A stretch of DNA of 64,000 nucleotides. It comes from Rubrimonas cliftonensis (GTDB lineage Bacteria > Pseudomonadota > Alphaproteobacteria > Rhodobacterales > Rhodobacteraceae). The notes beneath the pieces were generated by a model that saw nothing but the letters and a program-made list of their open reading frames with translations, made no database searches and was not told the DNA's origin. Made by a program: the position numbers and the translations under genes. This document shows positions 51,456-60,497 of the stretch, one piece after another (position 1 is the stretch's first letter; every line of letters begins with the position of its first letter). The stretch is from positions 87,739 to 151,738 of the forward strand of contig NZ_FNQM01000009.1 in the NCBI RefSeq assembly GCF_900107585.1. The letters are read 5' to 3'.

Positions 51456-51875
51456 TCAGAGCGTCCAGTCGTCGATGGCGGCGATGTCGTCGTCGCTCAG
51501 CCCGACATGGTGCGCGACCTCGTGCACCAGGACATGGGCGACCAGCTCGCGCAGCGAGACGTTGGCGCGGTCCGCCCACTCGTCGAGGATCGGGCGGCGA
51601 TAGAGCGTCACGCGGTCGGGCGGCCGCAGGGCGTCGTCCACCGACTGCTCGGTGAGCGCGACGCCCTCGTAGAGGCCCGTCAGCTCGAACGGATCCTCGA
51701 TCCCCATGTCGTCGAGCAGCGCGTCGTCGGGGAACTCCTCGACGCCGATCACGAGGCGGTCGCAGCGCGCGCGCATGGCTTCGGGCAGGGCGGCGAAGGC
51801 GGCGCGGGCTAGGGCGTCGATGTCGGCCAGCGACGGGGCCGCCGCATCGGCCGGCCAGCTCTCCGTCGCGCTCAC
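51456..51875 (-). CDS. small zinc metallopeptidase (zincin-like, HExxH)
   Basis: 139 residues. The zinc motif is HEVAHHVGLSDDD, His118/His122 with Glu119 and an Asp at 128 as probable third ligand, matching the minimal zincin family once called DUF1025. FDALP/IEDPFELTGLYEG and VTLYRRPILDEW are further family pieces. No signal peptide, so it is cytoplasmic. Its ATG overlaps the stop of the subtilase gene by four bases, so the two proteases are probably made together. Confidence 0.88.
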   Translation of the reverse strand: MSATESWPADAAAPSLADIDALARAAFAALPEAMRARCDRLVIGVEEFPDDALLDDMGIEDPFELTGLYEGVALTEQSVDDALRPPDRVTLYRRPILDEWADRANVSLRELVAHVLVHEVAHHVGLSDDDIAAIDDWTL

Positions 51876-52996
51876 AGCACGGCGTTCGCGGCCGGCTGGC
51901 GCTTGCGGTGCTGCGATGCCGTGTCGGGGGCCTGGCCGAGCAGCGCCTCGATGTCGAGCGTGCGGATCCCGGCCTCGCCGCCGCCCGGCGCCCCGTTCTC
52001 GGCGGTCGCGGGCGTCGCGCTGTCGCGCAGGGCCCGGCGGAACGCCTCCACGATGCGCCAGCGGTCGCCCGGCGCGCCGTAGGCGCTCTCCAGCGCATCC
52101 GCGTGCGCGGCCACCCAGAGCGCGGCGGCCGCGGCGACCTGCGGGCAGGCGTAGGAGGTGCCGCTGACCTCGGTGGCCTCGGCCCCGACGGTGTCGGCGA
52201 AGACGTAGGGATCGTCCTCGCCGGCCGGGCGCACGGCCGCGCGGTTGACCCCGACGGCCGGCGCCCAGACGTCGACGCGCTCGGCCTCCGCATAGCCGCC
52301 GGTCGGATAGTGGATCAGCTTCGCGCCCTGCTTCGCGAAACCGCCGACGGCGATGGTCCTCGCGAAGCGCGCCGGATAGACGACGCGATCGATGATCTGG
52401 CCCGCGGCGCAGACGACGATGACGCCCGCCTCATAGGCGCGGTCGATGGCGTCCCGGGTGGCCCGCGCCGTCACCGTCTCGCCGCCGAGCAGCGCGCGCA
52501 GCAGCTCGAAGGCCCCCATGGGGCCGGGATTGCCCATGCTGATCGACATGACGCGCGGCTGCGGATCGAGCCCGAGCGCATGGTCGATCGCGTCGCCGAT
52601 CAGCCCCGTGCGCGCGGAGGCGCGGAACACCGGGCCGTTGGCGACGCGATAGGGCACGACATGGGCGCCCGGCGCGACGCCGCGAAGCTCGGCCTGGTCC
52701 GACAGGATCACCGAGAGCGTCTTCACCCCGTGATCGGGAAACTCGGTCAGCGCCTCGATCGTCGAGCCGGGGTCGGCGCGCGGGGCCAGCGGCGCGAGGC
52801 TGCGGGACGGGTCGTAGTAGTTGATCCCCAGGTCGAGCCTGATGTTCGGCGGCGGCGTCTCCCCGACGAAGCCGAGCGCCGGATGCGGCGCGAGGCCGGT
52901 GTCGATATGGACTATGGGCGCCGCCCCCGCGCGCAGCAGCGCCTGCGCCGCCTTCCAGCGCCGCTGACCGCGGCCGGGTCCGAGATCGCGTATCAT
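51872..52996 (-). CDS. S8 family (subtilisin-like) serine peptidase without signal peptide
   Basis: 374 residues with the complete triad: Asp32 in VHIDTGLAPHP, His89 in DHGVKTLSVI and Ser281 in VSGTSYACPQVAAAAALW. Asn of the oxyanion hole is not obvious; at the usual place the sequence is VCAAGQ instead of AAGN. The N-terminus (MIRDLGPGRGQRRWKAAQAL) is not a secretion signal, and there is no prodomain, so an intracellular protease is expected. GAGGAAATC precedes the ATG. Coupled to a zincin gene. Confidence 0.88.
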   Translation of the reverse strand: MIRDLGPGRGQRRWKAAQALLRAGAAPIVHIDTGLAPHPALGFVGETPPPNIRLDLGINYYDPSRSLAPLAPRADPGSTIEALTEFPDHGVKTLSVILSDQAELRGVAPGAHVVPYRVANGPVFRASARTGLIGDAIDHALGLDPQPRVMSISMGNPGPMGAFELLRALLGGETVTARATRDAIDRAYEAGVIVVCAAGQIIDRVVYPARFARTIAVGGFAKQGAKLIHYPTGGYAEAERVDVWAPAVGVNRAAVRPAGEDDPYVFADTVGAEATEVSGTSYACPQVAAAAALWVAAHADALESAYGAPGDRWRIVEAFRRALRDSATPATAENGAPGGGEAGIRTLDIEALLGQAPDTASQHRKRQPAANAVL

Positions 52997-53130
52997 GATT
53001 TCCTCACCGGCCCGCAGCCCCGCCGCCTGCTGTTCGCGCCACCCTAGCGGCCTGCTGGGCCGCGCGCACGCGATAATGGGGCGCGGCGCGTTTCACGAAC
53101 GGCGCGCAACTACTGCCTAAACTGTCATCA

Positions 53131-53149
53131 TTGCCGATGAAATAAGCAA
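53131..53149 (+). promoter_or_regulatory. NtrC-type enhancer site upstream of glnK
   Basis: TTGC-N11-GCAA (53131-53149, core TGC-N11-GCA) lies about 100 bases before the sigma-54 promoter of glnK, a normal distance for NtrC. The interior is AT-rich, unlike the surroundings. Confidence 0.62.
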
Positions 53150-53160
53150 ATCATGCATGA

Positions 53161-53649
<489 letters not shown>

Positions 53650-53680
53650 TCCGCCGGCCATCCCGACCATGAGGAATCCA

Positions 53681-55063
53681 ATGCGTATTGTCACTTCTCC
53701 GTTCGGGCGCATCGCCCTTGCAGCCGCGTCTGGCGCGGCGCTTCTCGCAACGCCGGCGCTGGCGCAGGAGGCCGCGGCCGCTGCGCCCGAGCTGCCGCGC
53801 GACGGCGTCTGGATCATGAACACGCTGCTGTTCCTGGTCAGCGGCTTTCTTGTCATGTTCATGGCCGCCGGCTTCTGCATGCTCGAGGCCGGGCTGGTGC
53901 GCACCAAGAACGTGGCGATGCAGTGCACCAAGAACATCGCGCTCTTCGCGCTGGCTGCGGTGGCCTACTACCTGATCGGCTACAACCTGATGTACCCGCT
54001 CGGCAGCTGGAGCATCGGTTCGGATGAGACCGGCGGCTATCTCGGCGCGTTCGGCGTGGCGGTGCTGGAGGCCGTGGGCATCGGCGCCGACGGGGCCGAC
54101 GACATCGACTACGCCTCGACCGGCTCCGATTACTTCTTCCAGTTGATGTTCTGCGCCACCACCGCCTCGATCGTCTCCGGCACGCTCGCCGAGCGCATCA
54201 AGCTCTGGCCGTTCCTCGTCTTCACCTTCGTCCTCACTGCGCTGATCTACCCGATCCAGGCCTCCTGGAAGTGGGGCGGCGGCTTCCTTGACAGCCAGTA
54301 CGGCTTTCTCGACTTCGCGGGCTCGACGGTGGTGCACTCGGTCGGCGGCTGGGCCGCGCTCGCCGGCGCAATCATCCTCGGCGCGCGCACGGGCAAGTAC
54401 CGCGCCGACGGGTCGGTTGATCCCATTCCTGGCTCGAACCTGCCGCTGGCGACGCTCGGCACCTTCATCCTTATGCTGGGCTGGTTCGGCTTCAACGGCG
54501 GCTCGCAGCTGGCGATGGGCACCATCGGCGACGCGGCCGACGTGAGCCGCATCTTCGCCAACACTAACACCGCCGCCGCCGGCGGCGCCATCGCGGCGCT
54601 GATCCTGACGCAGGTGATGTACGGCAAGGTCGACCTCACCATGGTGCTCAACGGCGCGCTCGCGGGCCTCGTCTCAATCACCGCCGAGCCGCTGACGCCG
54701 TCGCTCGGCGTCGCGACGCTGATCGGCGCCGTGGGCGGCGTGATCGTCATCTTCGCGGTGCCGCTGCTCGACAAGCTCAAGATCGACGACGTCGTCGGCG
54801 CCATTCCGGTGCACCTGTTCGCGGGCGTCTGGGGAACGTTGGCGGTGCTGCTGACGAACCCGGACGCGACGCTGATGGGCCAGATCATTCCCATCATTAT
54901 CGTCGGGGTCTTCGTCTTCGGCGCAAGCCTCGTGGTGTGGTTCATCCTGAACGCGACGATGGGCATTCGGGTCAGCCCGGAGGAGGAGATGGAAGGTCTC
55001 GACAGCGCCGAACTCGGCCTCGAAGCCTACCCGGAATTCGGCAAGGGCTCCCGTTTCGCCTGA
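53681..55063 (+). CDS. amtB: ammonium transporter AmtB
   Basis: About 460 residues: a signal peptide (LAAASGAALLATPALAQ) followed by 11 membrane helices. The twin-histidine pore is represented by DFAGSTVVHSVGGWAAL and PVHLFAGVWGTL. GFCMLEAGLVRTKN is the N-terminal Amt motif. I use the ATG at 53681 because GAGGA is six bases upstream. It conducts ammonium across the inner membrane and is inhibited by GlnK, whose gene is 31 bases before it. Ends with a strong terminator. Confidence 0.96.
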   Translation: MRIVTSPFGRIALAAASGAALLATPALAQEAAAAAPELPRDGVWIMNTLLFLVSGFLVMFMAAGFCMLEAGLVRTKNVAMQCTKNIALFALAAVAYYLIGYNLMYPLGSWSIGSDETGGYLGAFGVAVLEAVGIGADGADDIDYASTGSDYFFQLMFCATTASIVSGTLAERIKLWPFLVFTFVLTALIYPIQASWKWGGGFLDSQYGFLDFAGSTVVHSVGGWAALAGAIILGARTGKYRADGSVDPIPGSNLPLATLGTFILMLGWFGFNGGSQLAMGTIGDAADVSRIFANTNTAAAGGAIAALILTQVMYGKVDLTMVLNGALAGLVSITAEPLTPSLGVATLIGAVGGVIVIFAVPLLDKLKIDDVVGAIPVHLFAGVWGTLAVLLTNPDATLMGQIIPIIIVGVFVFGASLVVWFILNATMGIRVSPEEEMEGLDSAELGLEAYPEFGKGSRFA

Positions 55064-55115
55064 GCCGACGCAAGGACCAACCGGCGCGGCCGCTCCTCCC
55101 AGCCGCGCCGTACTC

Positions 55116-55143
55116 GGCCCGGGCGAAAGCCCGGGCCATTTTG
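55116..55143 (+). terminator. intrinsic terminator of glnK-amtB
   Basis: GGCCCGGGC-GAAA-GCCCGGGCC is a perfect 9-bp stem with a GNRA loop, followed directly by ATTTTG. The clearest Rho-independent terminator of the window, 53 bases after amtB. Confidence 0.85.
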
Positions 55144-55234
55144 CTGCGCGGCGCACGAGGGCGCTCCTTCGGCTTTGGTCATGGTGGGAATGCCCGGCGG
55201 GGCGGCGGAGCGCCGGCTCGGCACGGCGCGCGGC

Positions 55235-56362
55235 TCACCAGCCGTTGACGCGGGTCCAGGTATCGCCGGTCAGCACGCCGCCCGAGATCACGTCATAGGC
55301 CGGATAGGCCGCCGCCGTGAGACAGCAGTGATTAGGCAGGATGCGCACGCGCTGGCCGGGCCGAAGCCGCGCCAGCGCCGCCGCGTCGCCGGTCACGACG
55401 CCATGCTCCTGCGAGGCGCCAGAGACCTTCAGCATGCCCAGCGGCGCGCCCTCGACGTCGCAGACCCGCCCATGGCCCCAGTCGACGGCCTGCCTGGCTG
55501 TGGAGCGGTCGAGCGAGAGCGCCAGCGCGCCGGCGTCGATCAGCGCCTGTCCGCGGTCGGGGCGCACGCTGAGCACGGTTGCGAGCACGCTGATCGCGAT
55601 GTCCTGCTCGCGGCAGACGCCGAGACCGGCCTGGAACAGATCCCAGAAGCAGAAGACGCCGGGACGGAACTCGTTCGCGCCGTCGGGCGCGGGCGTCGCC
55701 AGCACGCCCGGCGAGCCGCCGGTGGAGAGCAGCGGCGCCGCCAGGCCGAGCGCGCGCAGCCGCTCCCCGGCCTCGGCGAGCGCCGCGTCGTGGGCCGCGG
55801 CGATACCGGCCCGCGCCGCCGCGTCCGCCGCGCCGTAGGTTGCGCCGGAATAGCTCATCGCGCCGCGCAGGGTGAGCCCCGGCGCGGCGGCGGCGAAGGC
55901 CGCGAGCGCCTCGAACTCCGGTCCGGGGAAGGGAACGCCGCCGCGATAACCGTCGACGTCGAGCTCGATCAGCACGGGCAGCGCGCCGCCCAGCGCCGCC
56001 GCGGCGTCCGACACCGCGCGCGCCATGTCGAGGCTCTCGACCGCCGCCATGGCGGCGGGGCCGAGCGCCAGCAGAGGCGCGACCTTCGCGGGGGTGACTG
56101 GGGTGGTGTAGAGGAGGTCGGCGCAGCCGCGCCCGGCGAAGAAGCTCGCCTCGGCCACGGTCGACACGGCGAAGCGGTCGACGCCGGCCTCGCGCAGCAT
56201 CGCGGCGGCCTCGGCGCATTTCACCGTCTTGAGATGGACCCTGAGCGGGAGGCCGGCGTTCCGCGCGGCGCCGCCCATGGCGGCGATGTTGGCTGCCAGC
56301 CGGTCCCTGTCGAGCAGCAGCCTGGGCGTCGCGAGGGCGTCGAGACCGGCAGGCTCAGCCAT
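55235..56362 (-). CDS. D-threonine aldolase/D-serine dehydratase-like PLP enzyme (fold III)
   Basis: 375 residues of the alanine-racemase-like N-terminal fold. The PLP lysine is in LRVHLKTVKCAEAA, and the C-terminal metal site in RILPNHCCLTAAAYPAYDV (His-x-Cys ligands), which together define the DSD1/D-threonine aldolase group. TPRLLLDRDRLAANIAAM is the usual N-terminus. It should cleave or dehydrate a D-3-hydroxyamino acid. It is 88 bases after rpmB on the same strand; no metabolic neighbours help to refine the substrate. Confidence 0.9.
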   Translation of the reverse strand: MAEPAGLDALATPRLLLDRDRLAANIAAMGGAARNAGLPLRVHLKTVKCAEAAAMLREAGVDRFAVSTVAEASFFAGRGCADLLYTTPVTPAKVAPLLALGPAAMAAVESLDMARAVSDAAAALGGALPVLIELDVDGYRGGVPFPGPEFEALAAFAAAAPGLTLRGAMSYSGATYGAADAAARAGIAAAHDAALAEAGERLRALGLAAPLLSTGGSPGVLATPAPDGANEFRPGVFCFWDLFQAGLGVCREQDIAISVLATVLSVRPDRGQALIDAGALALSLDRSTARQAVDWGHGRVCDVEGAPLGMLKVSGASQEHGVVTGDAAALARLRPGQRVRILPNHCCLTAAAYPAYDVISGGVLTGDTWTRVNGW

Positions 56363-56450
56363 ATCTCCGTCGCTCCCGGAAAGGGCGCCCGGCCGGCCGT
56401 CTGGCGGCGGCCAAGGCGGTCGGAGAGCCGCCCAGGGGCGGCCCGGAAGC

Positions 56451-56738
56451 TCAGGCGCTCGCCTGCGCCTTGACCAGATCGCGCTTCACGTCGAGCGCCC
56501 GGCCGCTCAGCTCCTCGTCGCGCGCCTTCATCAGGAAGGCGTCGAGCCCGCCGCGATGGTCCACCGTGCGCAGCGCGGAGGCGGCGATGCGGAAACGGTA
56601 GCTGCGGCCGAGCGTGTCGGAGGTCAGCGTCACGGTGTTGAGGTTCGGCAGATAGCGCCGGCGCGTCTTGATGTTGGAGTGGCTGACCCGGTTGCCGGTC
56701 AGCACGCCCTTGCCGGTCAGCTCGCAACGACGGGACAT
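56451..56738 (-). CDS. rpmB: 50S ribosomal protein L28
   Basis: 95 residues, the alphaproteobacterial length. [32 protein letters not shown] is the L28 signature; the C-terminal extension is Lys/Ala-rich. A structural component of the large ribosomal subunit. It stands as a short gene between the acvB-like and the D-amino-acid enzyme genes. Confidence 0.98.
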   Translation of the reverse strand: MSRRCELTGKGVLTGNRVSHSNIKTRRRYLPNLNTVTLTSDTLGRSYRFRIAASALRTVDHRGGLDAFLMKARDEELSGRALDVKRDLVKAQASA

Positions 56739-56854
56739 GGATCACCTGCTGTATGAGCGCGCGGTCGTCCGCGCGCGAGAGAAATAGGAAGTGCGCCGTC
56801 TAGGCGCAGAGCGCGACGCCGTCAAGCCCGAAGCCGCCGCCGTGGGGCTGGGCT

Positions 56855-58195
56855 TCAGCGCGCCGGAGGCCCGGCGAGCAGGGCGAGCAGCGCCTGCGCC
56901 ACGCCGTCATAGTCCTTGCCGAGATGATGCCCGCCGTCGAAGACCCTCGCGCCGGGCCGGCCGGGGCAGGGGCTCTGGGTCTCCTCCGCGCCGTGCAGGC
57001 ATGCGAGGCGGAAGGGCGTCGCGTCGATGGCCGCGCCGACGTCCGCCTCGTCGCCGGCGAAGCCGAGCCAGCCGCCGACATGGAACTCGAAGCCGGTGCG
57101 CGGCTCCGGCGCGATCAGCCCCAGCCCGGCGACCCGGTCGCGCCAGCGCGGCGGCAGATGGCGGGCGTAGAAGGGCGTGACGTTGGCCCCCAGCGAGAAC
57201 CCGATCAGCAGCGCGCGCCGCGCGCCGAAGACCGCCGCGTAGTGGTCGAGGATGCGGGCGACGTCGGCCGCGATGCGCTCCGGCCGCTTCTCGCGCCACA
57301 GGTAGCGCAGCGTCGAGACGCCGGCGACCGGCACGCCCGCCGCGGCCAGCCGTTCGGCCACCTCAACGTCCATCGCCGCCCATCCCCCGTCGCCGGAGAG
57401 AAACACCGCCATCGCGTCGCTCTGCGGGGCGCCGGCGTCGCGGTGGACGACGAGCGCGAGGTCGGTGAACTCTGCCGGCGTCGAGATCGTCGCCTCGTCG
57501 GCGCGCGCGTCGGCGCCGGCGATGCGCAGATAGGCCTGCCGGAACGCCTCGACGCGCCCTTTCTCGGTCAGCGGCTGGAGGCGCGCGCCGTCGATGGCCG
57601 CGAGCGTCGCGGCGAGGGGCGATTCGTCTCCCGAGCCGGGCAGGAGCGGCGCCTCGTTCCAGAGCGCTGGCGCCTTGGCCGGCGGCGCGATCCGCCCGTC
57701 GGCGCCCGTCACGCCGCAGAAGGCCCGCGGCGCGACGCCGTCGAACCCGACCGTGACGAGGCCCTTGAACGGCGCTCCGCCTCCCGCCGCGCCCTGGGCC
57801 AGCGCGGCGTAGGCCGCCGCGCTGGCCTCGCTCCCCAGTCCGATCAGCGTCGGCGCGATGCGCGCGTCCACCCCTTCGCGGGCGCGCGCGGCGTCGGCGG
57901 CGCCGAGCAGCGCCGAAGCGGCGTCCACGCAGCCGCCGGGCTCGGCGGCCAGCCACGCCGGCAGGTCGACCCCCACAACAAGCGCATGCAAGCGCGAGAG
58001 GTCGCGCGCCAGCGCGTCGGTCGCCGCCGTCCAGCCCTCCGCCCCCGAGACCATGACGGCGATCGAGCGCGTGCGCTGGTCAGCCACGCGATGCACGGCG
58101 GCGGGCGACGCCGCGCCCTGCGCCGCCGGAGGGTTCGCCGCGAGGGCCGCGCCCGCGAGGGCCGCGACCGCCAGAACGACGCCGATCTTCGTCAT
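56855..58195 (-). CDS. AcvB/VirJ family periplasmic hydrolase (lysyl-phosphatidylglycerol hydrolase-like)
   Basis: 446 residues with a signal peptide (KIGVVLAVAALAGAALAANP). The C-terminal half is an alpha/beta hydrolase: VFLSGDGGWAAMDVEVAERLAAAGVPVAGVSTLRYLW, nucleophile in LIGFSLGANVTPFY and the final FDGGHHLGKDY histidine, all diagnostic of VirJ/AcvB. In Agrobacterium, AcvB degrades lysyl-phosphatidylglycerol made by LpiA. Here an lpiA/mprF-like gene is divergent, 147 bases away, which supports the same role. GGAGGAGCC is the ribosome site. Confidence 0.9.
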   Translation of the reverse strand: MTKIGVVLAVAALAGAALAANPPAAQGAASPAAVHRVADQRTRSIAVMVSGAEGWTAATDALARDLSRLHALVVGVDLPAWLAAEPGGCVDAASALLGAADAARAREGVDARIAPTLIGLGSEASAAAYAALAQGAAGGGAPFKGLVTVGFDGVAPRAFCGVTGADGRIAPPAKAPALWNEAPLLPGSGDESPLAATLAAIDGARLQPLTEKGRVEAFRQAYLRIAGADARADEATISTPAEFTDLALVVHRDAGAPQSDAMAVFLSGDGGWAAMDVEVAERLAAAGVPVAGVSTLRYLWREKRPERIAADVARILDHYAAVFGARRALLIGFSLGANVTPFYARHLPPRWRDRVAGLGLIAPEPRTGFEFHVGGWLGFAGDEADVGAAIDATPFRLACLHGAEETQSPCPGRPGARVFDGGHHLGKDYDGVAQALLALLAGPPAR

Positions 58196-58286
58196 GGCTC
58201 CTCCGGGCCGCCGCGCCGGGAAATGGGGCGCCCGGAGGCGCCGTGAGAGATTCGTTCAGCACGATGCTCGCCGCGGGTTAATGCGT

Positions 58287-58300
58287 CGCAAAGCTTTGCG
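58287..58300. promoter_or_regulatory. 14-base palindrome in the acvB/lpiA divergent region
   Basis: CGCAAAGCTTTGCG is a perfect palindrome placed 92 bases from the acvB start and 43 from the lpiA start, in the only AT-containing part of the gap. Plausible operator for one or both genes. Confidence 0.5.
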
Positions 58301-58342
58301 GCCCTAGCAGAAGGTCCATTCGAGCGACGTTCGGGAGCGCAG

Positions 58343-60385
58343 ATGATCGAGGCCGGAGAGTGCGAAGGCGCAGGCTGGCGCCGTTCCGGCCCCGAGGCGC
58401 GCGCCGTTCTGACGCGTCTCTCGGTGGCCGCGGTCATCGTCGCGGGCGCCCTGTGGCTGGCGTGGGACAGGCTCGGCGGGCTCGATCTGAGCGAGATCGG
58501 CCGGCTGCTGCGCGCAGCGCCGGCGGAAGGCGTTCTGGCCGCGCTCGTCCTGACCGCCGTGAGCCACGCGGCGGTGGCCTGCTACGATCCGGTCGCGCTG
58601 CGGCGGGTGGGCCTCGACGTGCCGTTCCGGCGCGCGTTGGCCGGGGGCTTTTCGGCGACGACGCTCGGGCAGGCGCTGGGCTTCGGCCTTCTGGTCGGCG
58701 CCGCGGCGCGCTGGCGGCTTTATCGCCGCGACGGCGTCGGGCCAGGCGCCGCGGCGGCCGTGACCGGCCTCGTGGCGGCCGGCTTCTTCACCGGAACCGC
58801 CGTGCTGCTGTGCGCGATGGCGCTGCTGCACCCGGCGCCGCTGGCGCGGCTCGGCGGTTTCGCGGAGCCGTCGGTCTCCGCCGCCGGCGCGGCGGCGCTG
58901 GCGCTCTGCGCGGCGCTGCTGATCCGGCGCGGCCGCGCGCGCCGCACCATTACGCTGGGCGGAATGCGGCTTTCCGCGCCCGACTGGCGCTGGGTCGCCC
59001 TCTGCGCCGTTCTTGCGGGCGTCGATCTCGGCGCGGCTGCGGGCGCGCTCTGGGCGCTGACGCCCGTCGAGGCGGCGCCGCCCTTCGCAACGCTCTTCGT
59101 GGTCTATGTCGGCGCGCTGCTGCTCGGCCAGGCGAGCGGCGCCCCGGGCGGGATCGGCGCTTTCGAGGCCGCGCTGCTCGTCGGCCTGCCCGATGCGCCG
59201 GCGGAGGCGCTGATCGCCGCCGCCATCGCCTATCGCGCCGTCTACCTCGCGCCTCCGTCGCTTCTGGCGGGATGGATCGTCGTCCGCGCCCGCCCCGCCG
59301 CGCCGGCGACGGCCGGGGGGCCGCCGCCGGCGGCGCTGCGCGGCGCGGCGCGGTGCGCCCGCCCCGAGCGCGAGCTCGCCTTTCTCGGCGACAAGCGCTT
59401 TCACGTCTCTCCGGACAGCGAGGCGTTCCTGATGTTCGGCGCGCGCGGGCGCGACCGCGTGCTGATGGGCGACCCCTACGGCCCGCGCGAAGCCTGGGGG
59501 CCGCTGGTGGACCGCTTCGCCGAGCGCTGCCGGCGGGAGGGCGCGCGCCTCAGCGTATACAAGGCCGAGGACGCCGCGTTCTGGGCGGGCCGCGGGCTCC
59601 GGCTCCAGCCGCTGGGCGAGGAGGCGTCGGTCGACGTCGCCGGCTTCGACCTCAAGGCGTCGTCACGGCGCGAGCTGCGGCGCAAGATCGGCCAGGCGCG
59701 CAAGGCGGGCGTGACGATCCTGCGCCACGCCCCCGGCGCCGCGCCCCTGCCGCGCCTGGCCGCCGTCGCCCGCATGTGGCGCGAGGCCAAGGCGGGCCGC
59801 GAGATGACCTTCTCGATGGGCTGGTTCGACGTCGCGTTCCTCTCGCGCCATGCGGTGTTCGAGGCGCGCCGCGGCGAGGAGACGCTGGGCTTCCTCTCGG
59901 TCTGGGCGTCGGGCGACGGTTCCGAGCACATGATCGACCTCATGCGCCTCGTCCCCGGCGGGCCGCACGGCGTGATGCACGCGCTGACCGCGGCCGCGAT
60001 CGAGGCGGCCGGCGCCGCCGGCGCGGCGCGGTTCAACCTGTGCATGGCGCCGCTGAGCGGGCTGGAGCGGATTGCGCCGGTCACGCCGCTGTCGCGCGTC
60101 GGCGCGGCGATCTGCGGGCGCACCGCCGCGGGGCGCGGCCTCCAGGGGCTCAGGCGCTTCAAGGAGGCGTTCCGGCCCGACTGGCGGCCGCGCTATCTCG
60201 TCGCCGCCGGGCCGCTCTCCGGCGCGCTGGCGCTGCTCGCGGTGCGCGGGCTCGTCAACCGCGAACCGCCCGAGATCGACGTCGAGGGCCTTCAGGCCGC
60301 GCAGGCGTTTCTCGACGCCGACGCGCTGGCCGACGCGCCGGCAGCCGCCGCGCCGGCGGCCGCCATGCGCGTCGCGGCGGCGTGA
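58343..60385 (+). CDS. LpiA/MprF-like lysyl-phosphatidylglycerol synthase and flippase
   Basis: 680 residues. Residues about 25-325 form the multi-helix flippase domain (GLLVGAAARWRLYRRDGVGPG and GAPGGIGAFEAALLVGLPDAP are MprF motifs), and residues about 345-640 the DUF2156 aminoacyl-transferase domain (LAFLGDKRFHVSPDSEAFLMFGARGRDRVLMGDPYG, FDLKASSRRELRRKIGQARKAG). It transfers lysine from Lys-tRNA to phosphatidylglycerol and flips the lipid, reducing membrane charge against acid and cationic peptides. Paired divergently with acvB. Confidence 0.92.
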   Translation: MIEAGECEGAGWRRSGPEARAVLTRLSVAAVIVAGALWLAWDRLGGLDLSEIGRLLRAAPAEGVLAALVLTAVSHAAVACYDPVALRRVGLDVPFRRALAGGFSATTLGQALGFGLLVGAAARWRLYRRDGVGPGAAAAVTGLVAAGFFTGTAVLLCAMALLHPAPLARLGGFAEPSVSAAGAAALALCAALLIRRGRARRTITLGGMRLSAPDWRWVALCAVLAGVDLGAAAGALWALTPVEAAPPFATLFVVYVGALLLGQASGAPGGIGAFEAALLVGLPDAPAEALIAAAIAYRAVYLAPPSLLAGWIVVRARPAAPATAGGPPPAALRGAARCARPERELAFLGDKRFHVSPDSEAFLMFGARGRDRVLMGDPYGPREAWGPLVDRFAERCRREGARLSVYKAEDAAFWAGRGLRLQPLGEEASVDVAGFDLKASSRRELRRKIGQARKAGVTILRHAPGAAPLPRLAAVARMWREAKAGREMTFSMGWFDVAFLSRHAVFEARRGEETLGFLSVWASGDGSEHMIDLMRLVPGGPHGVMHALTAAAIEAAGAAGAARFNLCMAPLSGLERIAPVTPLSRVGAAICGRTAAGRGLQGLRRFKEAFRPDWRPRYLVAAGPLSGALALLAVRGLVNREPPEIDVEGLQAAQAFLDADALADAPAAAAPAAAMRVAAA

Positions 60386-60497
60386 CGCGCCGGCGGCGAG
60401 GGGACGCCAGGTTTGCCGGTCGCGCGCCGCCCCGCCGGGGACGGGAGGGCGGCGCGCGCGGCTGCGACGACGCCGCAGGCTCGCCGCCGGGCTGCGC

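Noticed and set aside
48247..52293. A 1348-codon open frame on the minus strand across the kinase and binding-protein genes
   Set aside because: Low-complexity Arg/Ala/Pro/Ser composition, and it crosses several well-supported genes; antisense shadow.
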